Shown: piece by piece, positions 13,130 to 25,550 of the stretch
Layout: each line of letters begins with the position of its first letter
Numbering within the stretch: position 1 is the first letter of the stretch
Source: Chaunax sp. Z400
Lineage: Eukaryota; Chordata; Actinopteri; Lophiiformes; Chaunacidae
Reading direction: 5' to 3'
NCBI GenBank assembly: GCA_037577475.1
Contig: CM075186.1
Span: 4,339,501-4,403,500 of the forward strand
Length of the DNA: 64,000 nt
Notes under the pieces: model-generated
What the model was told of the DNA's origin: nothing
What the model saw: the letters and a program-made list of their open reading frames with translations, nothing else
Databases searched by the model: none
Position numbers and translations under genes: made by a program

Positions 13130-14323
13130 TGGAAAGTAACTAAGTACATTCACTCAAGCGCTCTACTTAAATATAATATTGAAGTATTTGATGTAGTATT
13201 TCTATTTCATGCTGTGGGATACTTCTACTCCACTTTGTTTCAGACTTAAATATTGTTCACTTTTCCACTGCAGGTATTTGTTTCAGTATTTTTAGGTTAA
13301 CATTTTGTGTTTTTGCTTTGCATTTCCTGTATTTTCTTATGATCTGTTTGACCCTTTTGGTTCCTCTGTCTGTGTTTTAGTCTTCTATGTTTTAGTTCCT
13401 GTTGGTTCCCTTTCCCTGTGTTGATTTTTGCTCTGTCTTGTTAGTTTATTATTATGTCCCCCTCATGTTTTCTCTCTTAGTTGTCCCTCTTCATTGTCCC
13501 TCCCTCAGTGATTATCTCCTCCTCTCTGTGCCACCTGTTCCCCATCTCCTCTCACCTGTGTATTTAGACTGTGTGTTTCCTCCCTTCCTTGTCAGTTCAT
13601 CCGTTCTCCCCTGTTTACCCTGCCTTGCTCTGCCTTGTCCTGCTTTTCCCTGGTTTGCACCATGTCTGCTCCATGATCCCTGTTTTGCCTCAGTTTTTGC
13701 TGTAACTTCATTCTCCCTTGATTTCGTATTTTGCCTCACCCCTGGATTTTATTATTTTGTTCTTGTTGGATTTTCTGGTTTTGGACTTTGAGTTATATCG
13801 TCTCCTTTTTGACCGTTTCCTGTTTGAGTTTGATTTGTTTGTTATTAAATCACTGGACTGCATTTCCCTGTCTCTGTGTCGGCATCTGGGTCCTGTTTGA
13901 ACTGCCACATAACAGATTCTTTCCAGATTCAGAAAAATCATACAAAATATAATCAACGGGTACATTGTTAAGTATTATCATAGATTACGACAAGACTTCC
14001 CAGGGAAAGACTCACAAGCTATTATGCAACATATAAAGTAATTAAAATAAGACCTAAATTTAGCAGCTGCAACATTTAAGTGATGTACACAAATGGGTCA
14101 GTAATTATAATCTAATATAGTATGATTCAGAAATAGGCCATTCTGTAAAATGAGTACTTTTACTTCAGGTACTTTAAGTATGCTTTGATGGTTTACCAGT
14201 AGCCTATGTACTTTTACCTGTGGTAAAAATATTGAATGAAGGACTTTTACTTATGAGAGAGTATATGTTGTGGTATTTCTACTTTTAAATGAAAAGATCT
14301 GAATCATTTCTTTCATCACTGAT
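13130..14323. mobile_element. Inverted-repeat fish MITE split by an insertion
   Basis: The left part (13130-13260) begins 'gtggaaagtaactaagtac' and the right part (about 14150-14323) ends 'gatctgaatcatttctttcatcactg'. Both are rich in 'tacttt' and 'acttaagta'-like words pointing at each other. This is the outline of a very common non-autonomous element of teleosts with long imperfect terminal inverted repeats. The middle (about 13280-13970) is unlike it and appears to be a later insertion. No transposase is present. Confidence 0.55.
13280..13975. repeat. Pyrimidine-rich insertion inside the MITE
   Basis: This block is strongly C+T-rich on the plus strand, with many 'ccctg', 'gttttgcct' and 'ctccct' words. 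Overlapping open frames (13402-13791 plus, 13512-13739 minus) come from the biased composition and show no protein family. It resembles a dispersed fish repeat, but I cannot name the family. Confidence 0.4.
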
Positions 14324-14839
14324 TATACCTTAAACAGTTTTTTGACTAGAAAGCAAAACGGAACAATCAGGAAAGTTTCCAGACTCTGTCAAAACAAAAT
14401 CCTGGAACAACTTTTATCTGAGGTGTATCACCATGATGACGTTTCTTTACTGACTAACTAACTCTGACCTGCCTCATGCTAAATTAAGTTATCATCAGTA
14501 GTTTATGACTTCCCAGCCAAAATATGATTTTCCATAATGGAGTATCTGGATCTATTTTACGTCTAGATATAACTTCATAGCTGCTATAGATACATGAAAT
14601 CCATTTGAATCACTCTGAATCTACATTATCTCAGCTACATAATGGTGCCATGTCTCTACCTCTCTCACATAGCTTAACCCAATACTGCCCATCTCCAAAT
14701 ATATATTTTATGATCAGTATCCTGGTGGAGCCATCATGAGTTGTCAATGCCTGTGTATTTGTTTTATCTTGATTGTCCTGATATTAAGTTATAATTTATA
14801 TATATACTGATATGTATATATATGTAAATATTAAATCTT

Positions 14840-15055
14840 GCAATTGAAGAAAGCGAAAAAGTGAAGCAAAATCAGCATCCGTACCTGAATCTGCCGCAAA
14901 ATCTTATCAACTCTTCCTTGGTCAAAAATGCACCACTACAAAAAAAAAAAAGTAATCAAAATCCGATGACAGCTTCTCAAGATATCTTGCAAACAGACAA
15001 ACATGGGCGATCACATAACCTCCTTAACTCTCTATAGCTGGGATAATCAAATATT
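14840..15055. repeat. Second copy of the 'gcgatcacataacctcc' repeat
   Basis: Same block order as the copy at 10090-10320, interrupted by an A-tract near 14940. It lies between the split MITE and the lmo1 promoter region. Confidence 0.6.
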
Positions 15056-15284
15056 GTTATATAACATTCCTCCAATATTCAAGGATAAGGTTAAAAAAAA
15101 AAAAAAGCTTCTTTGTATTCCAGTAATATTCTTATAATAACCCAGTACTTTAATAATCCCTCAAGGACCTGTGATAGAATTCAGTGACCTGTATTGTATA
15201 TTCTAACCCTCACCTAGGCTACTGCTGCAAAGAAAAAAAAACACATAGGTAAGTGTAGGCCTACAAATGAACACATTGAATATA

Positions 15285-15335
15285 TGTCACACGCACGTGC
15301 ACGGGCGCACGCGTACACGTGAGCGTGCGCTGCAT
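15285..15335. other. Alternating purine-pyrimidine CpG/CA tract
   Basis: A run of CACGCACGTGCACG-type sequence followed by more GCGC/CGTA alternation. It is dense in CpG within an AT-rich setting and could adopt Z-DNA. It is about 170 bases upstream of the candidate TATA box of lmo1. Confidence 0.5.
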
Positions 15336-15501
15336 CTGCTGTGCTGAAAAGAGCGCCCTGGAGATAATTGGTGTCCTTGGAGTTGAATAAGCTCATTCTA
15401 AAACACCTCAGGCCCGGGCTGTCCTGGTGTGTGACTGTCTATTGAATAATTGATTCAAAGAGGGAGGGGGCGGTTCCTATCGGATCCGAGCATAATGACT
15501 T

Positions 15502-15508
15502 TATATAA
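15502..15508 (+). promoter_or_regulatory. Candidate lmo1 TATA box
   Basis: TATATAA in a locally GC-richer neighbourhood, 503 bases upstream of the lmo1 ATG. The stretch between it and the ATG would be the 5' UTR. LMO1 uses more than one promoter in mammals, so this would be only one of them. Unproven. Confidence 0.3.
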
Positions 15509-15571
15509 TTAGCACGCAGCGTTGAAGAAAAAAAAACAACAACAACGTTTGACTGTGGGAGTTTTTTACGC

Positions 15572-15575
<4 letters not shown>

Positions 15576-15621
<46 letters not shown>

Positions 15622-15632
15622 AGGGGGGGGAA
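15576..15632 (+). repeat. (GA)n tract in the presumed lmo1 5' UTR
   Basis: About 40 bases of GA dinucleotide followed by G-runs. It lies 380-435 bases before the lmo1 start codon. Confidence 0.9.
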
Positions 15633-16010
15633 AGGGAGCTCTGTGAGATCGTTTCGTCTGTGCAGAGGAGCTCGTCTGAGGGTGAGGAGCTGCAGCCTGT
15701 GTAGAAATGCTTATGCACTGACATCAGCTAAGATAAGACACAGCCACTCATGACCTGAGGACATCTCTCCTCACGGCAAGGACGCCGCTTCCATCCATCC
15801 ACGAGCTGTTTTTTCCCCTTTACGCACGAGACACGGAAAGCGACTCTATGGCTGTTTCTCTTGCGGTTTCGTGGAGCGGAGCTGAAGTTTGAGCGACTCC
15901 TGCTTGATTCTGCAATTTCCTCAAAAGCTTTTTGTTTATTCCGTCTCTTTTATTCGTTCTCCAATCGCGTGGTTTCTGCTGCCGTCGGATTGCTGTTTGT
16001 TCGCGGGAGG

Positions 16011-19000
16011 ATGGTGCTGGATAAGGAGGAGAGTGAGTACAGATACGTTCCTGTTTGCTGTTTGGTTTGACATGAACGCGCATGTTATCTCCAACAGAGA
16101 GGGGTTTGAGGACTGGTAAGGGTTGTGTGCAGCTGTGCAGGGGAAATGTAAAAAGTGAAGATTGCAGAAAACAAATATTCCCCAAATTTGCATTCCAAAT
16201 TAAGTCTGTGGAGGACTTCTATCAAAATGATTGGTTTGACTTCTTACCACTCCTCCCTAACACATATTCTGAAAGGAATTTCAAGAATCTATCCACCTAA
16301 TAATAATTTAATTGTGACCTTACGCATTTTTTTTTAGGGTTTACTCTTGTTAGATTTGCATTGAAGATGTCCTAACTGGATATTAATAGAAAGACATTTA
16401 CAGTTGTGACTATGATTTGTGATATTCAGTAGTGAATTTACAGTAATCAAATGTTCACATATCATTTGGAGTGTCTTTGTGTCATATTGACTATTTAAAG
16501 ACTCTTATACATTCACTTCTTAGCTTCCACATGCCCCTGAGTCATAACCCATCTGTCTCTGTGCCTTGCCTCTCTGTCTACCTGTTGTTTCCTGCCAGGT
16601 GTGTCTCTGGTGTCCCTCCAGTCCAGAGAGAAGCCGAGGGGGTGTGCCGGCTGCAATGGGAAGATCCGGGATCGCTTCATGCTGCAGGCATTGGACAGGT
16701 ACTGGCACGAGGACTGTCTGAAGTGTGCCTGCTGCGACTGCCGCCTGGGCCGGGTGGGCTCCACCCTCTACACCCGAGCGAACCTCATCCTGTGCCGCAG
16801 GGACTACCTGAGGTAACCATAACCCCTCTGCAGGAGTGTCTGGACCTGAATGAGGGGGACAAAATTGAAAAGTGCATCATGCAGCTTCAAAACAAATCAT
16901 CCCAGCAGTCTAGTGCAGAGATTTCAGTATACTGATCATGTTTTCGTAGACAGTGTAAAGCTGAAAGATGGGCTGTGCTCTCAGGTTCCAAGTAAAAGGG
17001 AATAATATGATAATTTAATGGAGAGAGATATTAAGTTGAATCTGAGAGCCTCTCACTGAGAGCCCAGCAGAAATGGAATAAAGGAAGTGTGCAGCTTTGT
17101 AACTTCTATGATGACAGATACATTAATGAATGTACCATTACAACGCAAAACAACAGCTTTTAGATTTGCAAATGTACATTACTGTGACTGCATCTTATGT
17201 TGAAGTGAGATGGGAATGTTGTGAATGTGAATTAAAGCTTTCACTGCAGGAAAAAAAAATCAGAGGCCTGTTTGCTGCTGATTTGACCACAGACTTACCG
17301 TAGGAACCTTACAGATGGTATGTTTTGACTGATATCAGCTCTCCATGAAAGTTAGTGGACACGCCTCATGTAGTTTGGACTCAGACATAGACATTTATAG
17401 CGAACAATAACATAATAAGCAGATTATTGATCAACAGTTTATCTTAGTGACTGTCTTTAGGCTAGTCATTGAATTAAGGAGAGGTTACATGTGTTGCTTT
17501 TCACTTCAGTTTTCTTGCAAATTAAGCACGATATTTATAATGTCTTATTGAGGCAGGTATTGTTAGCTTTGGAAAAAGCCAGGCCAGCTGTTTCCCCTTG
17601 TTTCCTGTGTTTTATGCAAAGCTAAGCTAAGATTTGGCATGAATCATCTTGTAACTTGGCATTCCAACATTGACTAACTTTGTCCAGTATAATGCAGATT
17701 TGATTGGACATGGTCAATGAATAAAACAGATATCCACTCATTAGTCCCAGCAAGACATGTGCAGCAACAAAATGGTTGGCCTCCCGAGTTCTGGCAATAA
17801 AAATGAATGGATCTCCGACTTTATTCAGATCTACTCCAAAATTTGTTGGTTTCTTCCTTGGCACATGCCCCAATCTTCCACCCAGTGTCATGGTAATCCG
17901 TCAAGTAGTTAATGTGTACTTGACAAAAATGGTCCAAACAGCCCCATCCTGCAATGTTCATAAAGGTAGAAAAAATTTAAAGGGTTCCCCTCTACCGTGT
18001 TTCATCAAAGTCCGTTTGGTAGTTTATGCACAATAGACAGAAATGGTGAATAAAGCCCTATTCCACAATGTTAGAGAGAAAAAAGATCCTGGATTCGCCC
18101 CTTTATCTGGACCCACAGCAAAAATGAATGGGTTCTTCTCTTCCACATGCCCAGAACTCCCACAAGGTTCATGAAAATATGTAGTATTTTTTGTGTCATC
18201 CTGCCTGCAAACAAACAAACAAAATGCTGATGATAGCACCGTAAGTAGCTACACCTGCCTTCTCCTCTGATCCCCCTCATTTCACTGCAGCACTGCAATG
18301 CTATACGTCGTTGTTATTGTTTCCTTGGTATTTTACGAATGTCCAAATCTGTGTTTCTGAGATTATCATTGGTGAACTGTAGTTAAACAGTGGAAATGCC
18401 CAGTCAAAGCATTTACTGCTTATTTTGCACATATTTAGTTTGAGGGTGTTTTTTAAGTGCATTGCTCTGAGCCAAGGAAACATCATACTTACAGTAAGTG
18501 TCAGTGCTTATACCTACAGTATTTAATGTAAGAGTGCTGGAAGTTTGAAAACACTCAACACACTCTGAAGCACTTCAAACCCTTCAGATAAAGAAAAATG
18601 TATGAACAACTCCTTTATAAAATCCTTTGGAGTGAGGTTGTTCATCACCCGACCTCTCGGGTCTGTGAATCACCGCACAATCCATTTAATTTATTTCAAG
18701 CACGTCATAACCATGCTATACACTTAAAACAAGTTTCCACCTTTACAATCATCTGACCATGAATCTCAATGACACCGCTTATACACAAACCTAAACCTGG
18801 CTCAGACGCTCCTCCGAGATTTATATAGCCTTCATTTTCTGGCCTGAAATAACGACGTCTGGTGTCAGGTCAGCAGGAGAACTCCTGATATCTCAGCCAC
18901 ATTGCTGAACTCATGTGTTAGTCTCATGTACAATCCAGCTGGATTTGGTTGGAGCTAAGTCTCTCATTAGCTGCGCTGCACTTAAGAGACCAAAACCCCT

Positions 19001-21162
19001 TTTGACAGTTAAATTGGCTAGATTGCCTCCTGTTTTCCTCATCATTGCGAGAGTGCAGACCAAAAGCCTTTGAAGAGCAGGATTAAAACCATGTGATTTC
19101 TTTTAATTGGACCATTAGTAGAGAATTAGCATTGAGCCTCATACCCTCGTTAAGGAGAATGAAAAAACCCCACCAGGTGCCTGCTCAGGACTCGAGCTCG
19201 TTAGATCAGAACATTCGGTTAATTAGGACCCTCTTTTGTTTCTCACTCGTTTGATGACGTTTTTCATTGTCGTCCAAAGTTCTGGGACACACATGCCCAA
19301 CGCTTTCCTGCCCCCTTCTGCAATGTCGTTTTTCATTACGGTTCCTCCCAAACCTTCTTTTCTATTGGGTCTCTAATGGAATATGGAAATCAGCAGCGGC
19401 CACTTATCTTCATGTGTGTCGGGCTCTCAGGGAGCCGTTTGTTCCCTCTTGTAGAGGTGAATGAGAGGTGAAGCAATCTGCAGCTGGTCAGCGCTGAGCC
19501 ACTGAGCATTTAAGAACAACACAGGGTTTGTTCTCAGGTAGTTTGAGGACATAGTTCAAATGTTGTCAGATAGATTGTTAGTTTCCGATAAATGGACTCT
19601 CAGCTCGTTGGGTTCTAAGTCATGTCTTTTCAGGCAAAAAAACAACAACAGTCTGGGTCTGGAAGTTACATTTTCATATCAGTAAATGTCCATTTGGCTG
19701 CTCTTTCAGCAGCCAACACAATGCAATAGGGATCCAAATGATATAAAGTCTGTTACTCTCACTTGTGTAATAAATTCTCAGGGCTCACAACAAGTGAAGC
19801 ATTTAGAGCAGCAACAGATGAAAGAGTACAAATCCTGCTTTCACACAATGTTGGCAGAAAAGGAAGGACAATGTTACAACATGGGAGCGTTCTCCTGTTG
19901 TTCCACGATGGCTGAGTGCATTGCTCGGCTTTTAATCACACCACATACACCAATAGAAACAGAGCCTAAACTGAACCGAGTTGAATCAGATATAAATAAA
20001 TTGTTACAAAGTATCGGCAATAATCTGGCAGTGATACGCTTTACATTACAGAGTTATGATTCAATAAATTGGAATATATTGCAATTTTTAAATCTAACTT
20101 TAAGAAAACTGTTATCGTATAAAGAACACATAATCATATGTATAAAATCTGAGTGTATGAAAGTTGACATTTTTATGCAACTAGAACAGTGGGATCTAGA
20201 TTTGCATTTATCACAACCCCTTTAAAAATCCAACATAGCAGCACTTTTTGTGCAATCGGAAACAAAGGAAATAATGATCTGTTAAATGAATAAAATTTTT
20301 AAAAAAGTTAAATTAAATTAGATATAATTAATTTAAATAAATAATAAATAAAAAAATATTAATTTTTTTTATAATAAATAAATAAATAATGGTGCATGTA
20401 GGATTATTTGGCTAAACAAATAAGAAAAATAGAAACAGTTACTTCTTCAAATCTTTGCATGTAAACTATTAATTAAAAATCGACACAATGTTTTTGAGAT
20501 TCGATACAATATGAGAGTCAAGGTCTGTAAAAAGTACATAATGAGGAGTTAATAGAGAACAGAATGATAAGATAATACTTCAATAATGCCTCAGAGGGTA
20601 ACTTTGGGAAACAGTTGAAACAGATCAGTTGGCCTCTCTATGGATTGCCATGAAAAGTCACAATCCCCAGAGGATGAGTGATTCTCTGAGTTTCCAACAC
20701 CATCATGAGTTTGATGTTTGATGTTTTCAGTGAACAATCTAATGTGTTTTATACATTTATGTTCTTGAAGAATGAATTGTAATGAACTTTAGCTCCACTA
20801 CGGAGCCCTCTGGCCGAAAATCTGAATACTTTGGTTTACGACCAATTACAGGAAAAAACAATTCCCATCAGCCCCAGCTGTACTTTGTGTTTAGTATTAA
20901 TTATCAAGTTTTAGCACACTAACGCTACACCCACTGTTTTATTATTGCCAGTTTGAGTCATGTAAGCATGGCTGTAGACCCTTGATCTTGTTAATTAGCT
21001 AGCATTAGCTTCATTGCATCAGTGATAACGTTGGGTTTTTAATTCAATTTAAAGCAGCTTTGTGATTATTGTTAACATGTCTGCACTTACTCATAGTTGC
21101 ATCAAGGAGGCTTATGTGAATGTTTGTTCCCACTTCACCGTATATATATATATACACTATAG

Positions 21163-21196
<34 letters not shown>

Positions 21197-21997
21197 CTAT
21201 ACCATATAGTAGGATGTTAGCACTGCATTAGCAGCAGCAGTAATAAGTCAGCAATAATTCATGATAATGCAGATAATGCAAACATATGTGTGAAATTTAT
21301 GGTCCCGTCGAGGATTTTGAGTCCTCCTTTTATTTCAGGCTCCTTTTCCTCTACAGCTCTTGGCTGAAATGCACCCAGACTAAAGGTCTGCTTGTTGCCC
21401 TCTTTCTGCAGGCTGTTTGGGGTGACAGGGAACTGTGCAGCCTGCAGTAAGCTGATCCCTGCCTTTGAGATGGTGATGAGAGCCAGAGACAACGTCTACC
21501 ATTTAGACTGCTTCGCTTGTCAACTCTGCCGCCAGAGGTAAGATTAGAGAAGCAATTAGCAAGGGAGATCAAATTCAGTCGACCTAACTGCGAGGTGTAC
21601 TAGTAAGGTCACTGGTCATTGTGATCATACTGCAAGTGCATTATGATCAGAATCTGATGAGTTTTACTGCACTTTTATACGTCAAAGGGTTAAAGGCTTT
21701 TATACCACTTGGATTGTTAATCAGCCAGCAATCATGCAAGATTAATTTTCTGATGATTATAGCAGTGGATGTGATCAGAGCGGTGGATGTATGCTGAAAA
21801 TATGCCTGAAAAACTCCCCTGGGACCTCATGATTCACTTCAGTTAAAGCAAGAACCAAGACCCAGTTCCATATTTTTATTTCCCTCTGCAGATTTTGCGT
21901 GGGAGACAAGTTTTTCCTCAAGAACAACATGATCCTGTGCCAGCTGGACTACGAAGGAGGCCATGTTAATGGCAGCACAGAGAGGCAGCCTCAATAA
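16011..21997 (+). CDS. lmo1: LIM domain only protein 1 (LMO1)
   Basis: A nuclear LIM-only adaptor. LMO proteins bridge LDB1 with bHLH and GATA factors in transcription complexes, and LMO1 is expressed mainly in the nervous system. Coding exons: 16011-16032, 16599-16812, 21412-21537 and 21892-21997, 155 residues (human 156). The start MVLDKEE matches the human N-terminus. LIM1 has zinc ligands C23, C26, H44, C47, C50, C53, C73 and D76. LIM2 has C87, C90, H109, C112, C115, C118, C137 and D140. The N-terminus and the tail HVNGSTERQPQ resemble LMO1 (human tail QLNGTFESQVQ) and not LMO3, although LFGV at the LIM1-LIM2 border is LMO3-like. The neighbour ric3 also supports LMO1, because the two are adjacent in human 11p15. 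N28 to G, E59 to R and N119 to R relative to human paralogues suggest a fast-evolving copy. Confidence 0.93.
17720..18215. repeat. Pair of related dispersed repeat units
   Basis: Two successive units share 'aaaaatgaatgg(a/g)t', 'cacatgccc', 'gtcatgg/ttcatga' and 'caatgtt..aaa' blocks, about 300 bases apart. Together they look like a tandem or partial duplication of a fish interspersed repeat. No coding capacity. Confidence 0.4.
18950..19230. promoter_or_regulatory. Candidate intronic regulatory element of lmo1
   Basis: A repeat-free block of balanced composition inside intron 2 with CATTAG, TTAATTGG, CATTAG, AATTAG and TTAATTAG sites. The homeodomain-type motif density and the location inside a developmental gene suggest an enhancer. 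This is inference only. Confidence 0.25.
21140..21206. repeat. (TA)n microsatellite with internal palindromes
   Basis: TA runs separated by 'cactatag' and 'tgtata' steps. The whole tract is self-complementary. It lies 200 bases before lmo1 exon 3. Confidence 0.9.
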
Positions 21998-23111
21998 GAG
22001 GTAATATTGTGATGACGATGAATCACAGTCCCAGACAGCTGCACTGACAGTTTGAAGTAAACCATGCACTGATATATCTGGATGGTATACAAGTGAGCTC
22101 ACAAGCTCATCCCAAATATAACCATATGTAGACATGAGACTTCAAACCAGAGTCTGCCGACATTAGCGAGAGAATCCCACGATGAGTTGTAGCTCGTTAT
22201 CTTTGAAAACGTCTGCATTACGTGACATTTAGCATGGATGCATATGTTGAGTTTTTCAGGGCAGTTTAAAATGGACTGATGTCTGATAATCTAATCCATG
22301 CAGTGTATGACGTCAGGTTTCTTAAGTACACATAAAACAGGCTGAGAGCCAGATATGTGCATTCGATTTGAAGCTCGCCTCTCTCCTCTCCCTCGATGAA
22401 ATTAATAAGCATTCATTTTAAATCAGCAAAACAAACCAGTAGTTAGTTGTGTTGCTGCATCTTTAAACCAGACTGCACCAGTTTAAACAGTTTATCTAGA
22501 TGCTAATATAACTTTTGTTGTAAATCTCCACTGATTATTTTTAAATATGAACACTTAATCAAATGACTGTCAAAGATGATACACAACTAGGAGCCAGCTC
22601 TGCAGCTCTACAGGAATTCTTAGCCTCCATTAGCTTGTTGTTTGGCTTCAAGGGACATTAGCTGTGTTTATTAGTATAAATAAATATATATAAACGTTAT
22701 TTATACAGCACTTTTCAAAATAAAGTTACAAATGGTCACATTTCCAGATGCAGAAGCAGATGTTTGTTGACTTTATATTTTTATGTTCCCTTATATTTAA
22801 TACTGTTTTTTTAAATCCTGTATTTTATTGTCACTGTAGTTTGGAGCAATCTCTGGCAGAAGAATTTCCCTCGGGATTAATTAAGTTCTATGGCTTAGCT
22901 TACCTTACCTTATCTTATCTTGTCTTATCTTCAAGCGCTGACAAACCATCTGACACTACGAACTCAGAACCACAATCAGGACAAAATTTGTCACTCGCTG
23001 GTGACCATTCAGGAGGTGGTGGAGACCAAAAACGAGCTAAACGAGGACAGAAATACAATGATGATTTTGCTCCCTGTTAAGTGATTTTTTTTTTTAAGTT
23101 AAGTTTAAGTT

Positions 23112-23298
23112 ATTTTTTTGGGCACTTTGCCTTTAATGGATGGGACAGCTGAAGGGGTGACAGGAAATGTGGGAAAGAGAGTGGGGGGAAAACATGCGGC
23201 AAACGGCCACGGGCGGCATTGAACCCGTGCCGACCGCTGGAGGACTGTAGCCCCAATATATGGGCTGCGCTCTAACCACTGCACTATCTGTGCCCCCA
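23112..23298 (-). mobile_element. tRNA-derived SINE
   Basis: Read on the minus strand, the element starts with a tRNA-like head. An A-box-like TAGTGCAGTGG is followed by TTAGAGCGCAGCC, and a B box GGTTCAATGCC follows about 35 bases later. The body, ending near 'ccattaaaggcaaagtgcc', is the type found in a very abundant fish SINE. This is a RNA polymerase III retroposon and not a functional tRNA. Confidence 0.75.
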
Positions 23299-24177
23299 TT
23301 AAGTGAATTTTTAACCCCCTGACCATGAATTTTGATGGTGGGATATAGCCATGGCTATGTCTGGTAATCATTTATTTTCTGCTTTTTTCTTCATGTTCTC
23401 ACTACCTGGTTGTTAGATAGCATTTTTACAACAATGAGGGGAGATGACTTCAGAAATATGACATTAGATGCATCGTCATTGTTGGTGTTGAACATTATGA
23501 AAAGGTAAATCCAAAGTATAACGCAGAAAACAGGACTTATCAATATTATATATTTGTTTGTCTTCCATTATCCCTTTTCTATCAAAGCATCACAGACTGA
23601 TCTCATTGCCATTGGAAACCATTAAGTTGCAGGTTTAAACACATCTAACAACGTTCTTGAATACTTCAAACACCAGATGACTAAACACTGTGAGAGCAGA
23701 GCTCTTCGTTTATTGAGCCTCTCAATGGGCCGGAGCAGTCGTCGCTGCGAGGGCAGATGGGACAAGTGCAGCAAATACCACAAAATCCACAATTATGTGA
23801 GGGTTTTGGGGTCTGCCTTGGTTCAAAAACATACCCTAAAGCCACCGCCAGCCCAACCTATCATTAGGATTCTAACTACAACTACAGTTCATAAAATACA
23901 CAACACCACTGGACAGTTAATGGACTCTGGAGGAGAAGAGTTTTTAGTTTTGGTTGGCTTCAGGGCTTCAAAAGTTCAAGTTTAGACAACTTAAGACTTT
24001 GGGGGAATCTTTTTTTTTTTTTAATTGAAATCTTGATAAATTTGAGAACTTGACTGGCTCTGAACGTTTCGTAAATGTAATGTTAATTGAGGTGAGAAGT
24101 GTTAAATCTTTTTTTTATGTGCAGCCAGATGTTTGTCATTCTATTATATTTTGTTTGGAGTGCATTAAAATGGGAGT

Positions 24178-24543
24178 CTACTTTAGAAATGTGGCTCCAA
24201 CTCTGTAATTTTGATAAGTGAAGGTTTTTTGGCCTCCAGATGCTGTAACTCTTTCTGTCTTTTCTCTAAAGACCCAAATAGCTTTGTTGATGTTGGACTT
24301 TATTGCAGATTTATTTAAACTTAAGTCAAAGATGTCTAAATGTGACCACAGGTCAGCTGCTTTATATGTTGGTATTTTTCTTGGGTCGCACCCTTCTTGA
24401 ATCACGTATTTGACACGAGGGTCATGCCACTGAGGTGAACATGGATAAAAGGTTACATAAAAGAATGTTGATAAAAAGCAGTAGTTGAAGTGGAAAAAGC
24501 TCTTTTTATGGGATGTGTTGACTAATAATGCCTGCCTTGTCAT
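24178..24543 (-). other. Unrecognised 121-residue open frame
   Basis: A minus-strand frame whose second part, from WHDPRVKYVIQEGCDPRK onward, has a more protein-like composition than its surroundings and is directly preceded by a pyrimidine-AG acceptor-like sequence. It could be a relic exon of a mobile-element protein. I recognise no family and no partner exons, and chance remains likely. Confidence 0.2.
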
Positions 24544-25444
24544 TTAAAAGATATAGGACAAATATATATTCAATTAAATTCCCTCATTGTTTAGGGATTA
24601 AAAGGTAGAATGTAGCCTAAATAAGTGGGTGGTGATGAATATGGTTCTTCAGAGCGAGAATTTCAGTAACATTTTTAAATGTAGCCAATGATTAACAGTG
24701 TAATTACATGAATCAGGTACTAATACCAGTTCCCAATGAAACAGATGTAGGTTTAGTAAACGTAAGCAAGACTATGGGGAGTGACAATAAAAGTGTCACT
24801 GATTTTTTTTTTTTTTTGCTTAATTGATGCTTTAAGATCTGACCTTAAACCTCTGATTATTGTTGAATAATATTATTTCCTTTGTTAAAAGAAATTGAAT
24901 TATATTTTCAGAACTATTTGTGTTCCACTTATTACAAAGTTTATCTGACTGACTGAACACTCTAATTACGAGTTGTTGTCATTTTTTAATTGAATCATAA
25001 CTGAGCAAAAACTTTTATGAATATTTTTATTTATTAACTTAGACCTGTGTCTCTGGTATTTGTGTGAGTTAGAGATCATTTTACTCTGTTGAGTCACTAC
25101 CACTAATCTCTTTTATGAATTTAATTATTGGTAAGTAACCCTATAAAGACTTTGAACTAGATTTTGAGCGTCCTAAAAGACTATGGTTTACAAAGAGAAA
25201 AATAAACGTCTAGACGACCAACAAACAAGAACGCCACATCTAAAACAGTCAATAAACAAAATAAAATTCATAAAAGCAGACATAAAACAGTCTGTTTAGC
25301 TCTTATAATAGAAAAATAAAAGCAAAAGAGAATATCATCTGATTGTGAATCAAACAACACACACCAGATAAACACACAATTTGCGTATTATTTCCTCAGA
25401 AATTAGGGAAAATGCTGATAAATACCTCGTGTCGCAATGTTAAA

Positions 25445-25550
25445 TATTTCCTGGATCAGCCTTTCTGTCTGGATCTGCACCAACATTTTAATGAGTTCTT
25501 GTCCCACCCGTGCCCCACCCCTCCATAAAGTTTCATGGAAAGCAGGAAAA
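25445..25550 (-). repeat. Fragment of the 2760-type dispersed repeat
   Basis: The reverse complement reads 'tggaggggtggggcacggg', then 'gtgcagatcc' and 'gatccaggaaat', matching the middle of the repeat described at 2760-3229. Confidence 0.5.

Larger units (their letters stand above)
16813..21411 (+). other. lmo1 intron 2
   Basis: A 4.6 kb intron. It holds decayed dispersed repeats at about 17720-18215, a TAATTA-bearing, repeat-free stretch at about 18950-19230, and a TA microsatellite at 21140-21206. A 179-residue open frame at 19686-20225 (+) has no recognisable family and sits in AT-rich sequence, so I do not call it a gene. Confidence 0.6.

Noticed and set aside
19686..20225. 179-residue open frame in lmo1 intron 2
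   Set aside because: No recognisable motif, AT-driven composition, and located inside an intron of a well-defined gene.
16011..21997. Assignment as lmo3
   Set aside because: LFGV is LMO3-like and rergl is an LMO3 neighbour in human, but the MVLDKE start, the VNGS-E-Q-Q tail and the adjacency to ric3 favour lmo1.
23112..23298. A true tRNA gene
   Set aside because: A and B boxes are present, but the sequence continues into a SINE body and lacks a plausible complete cloverleaf.
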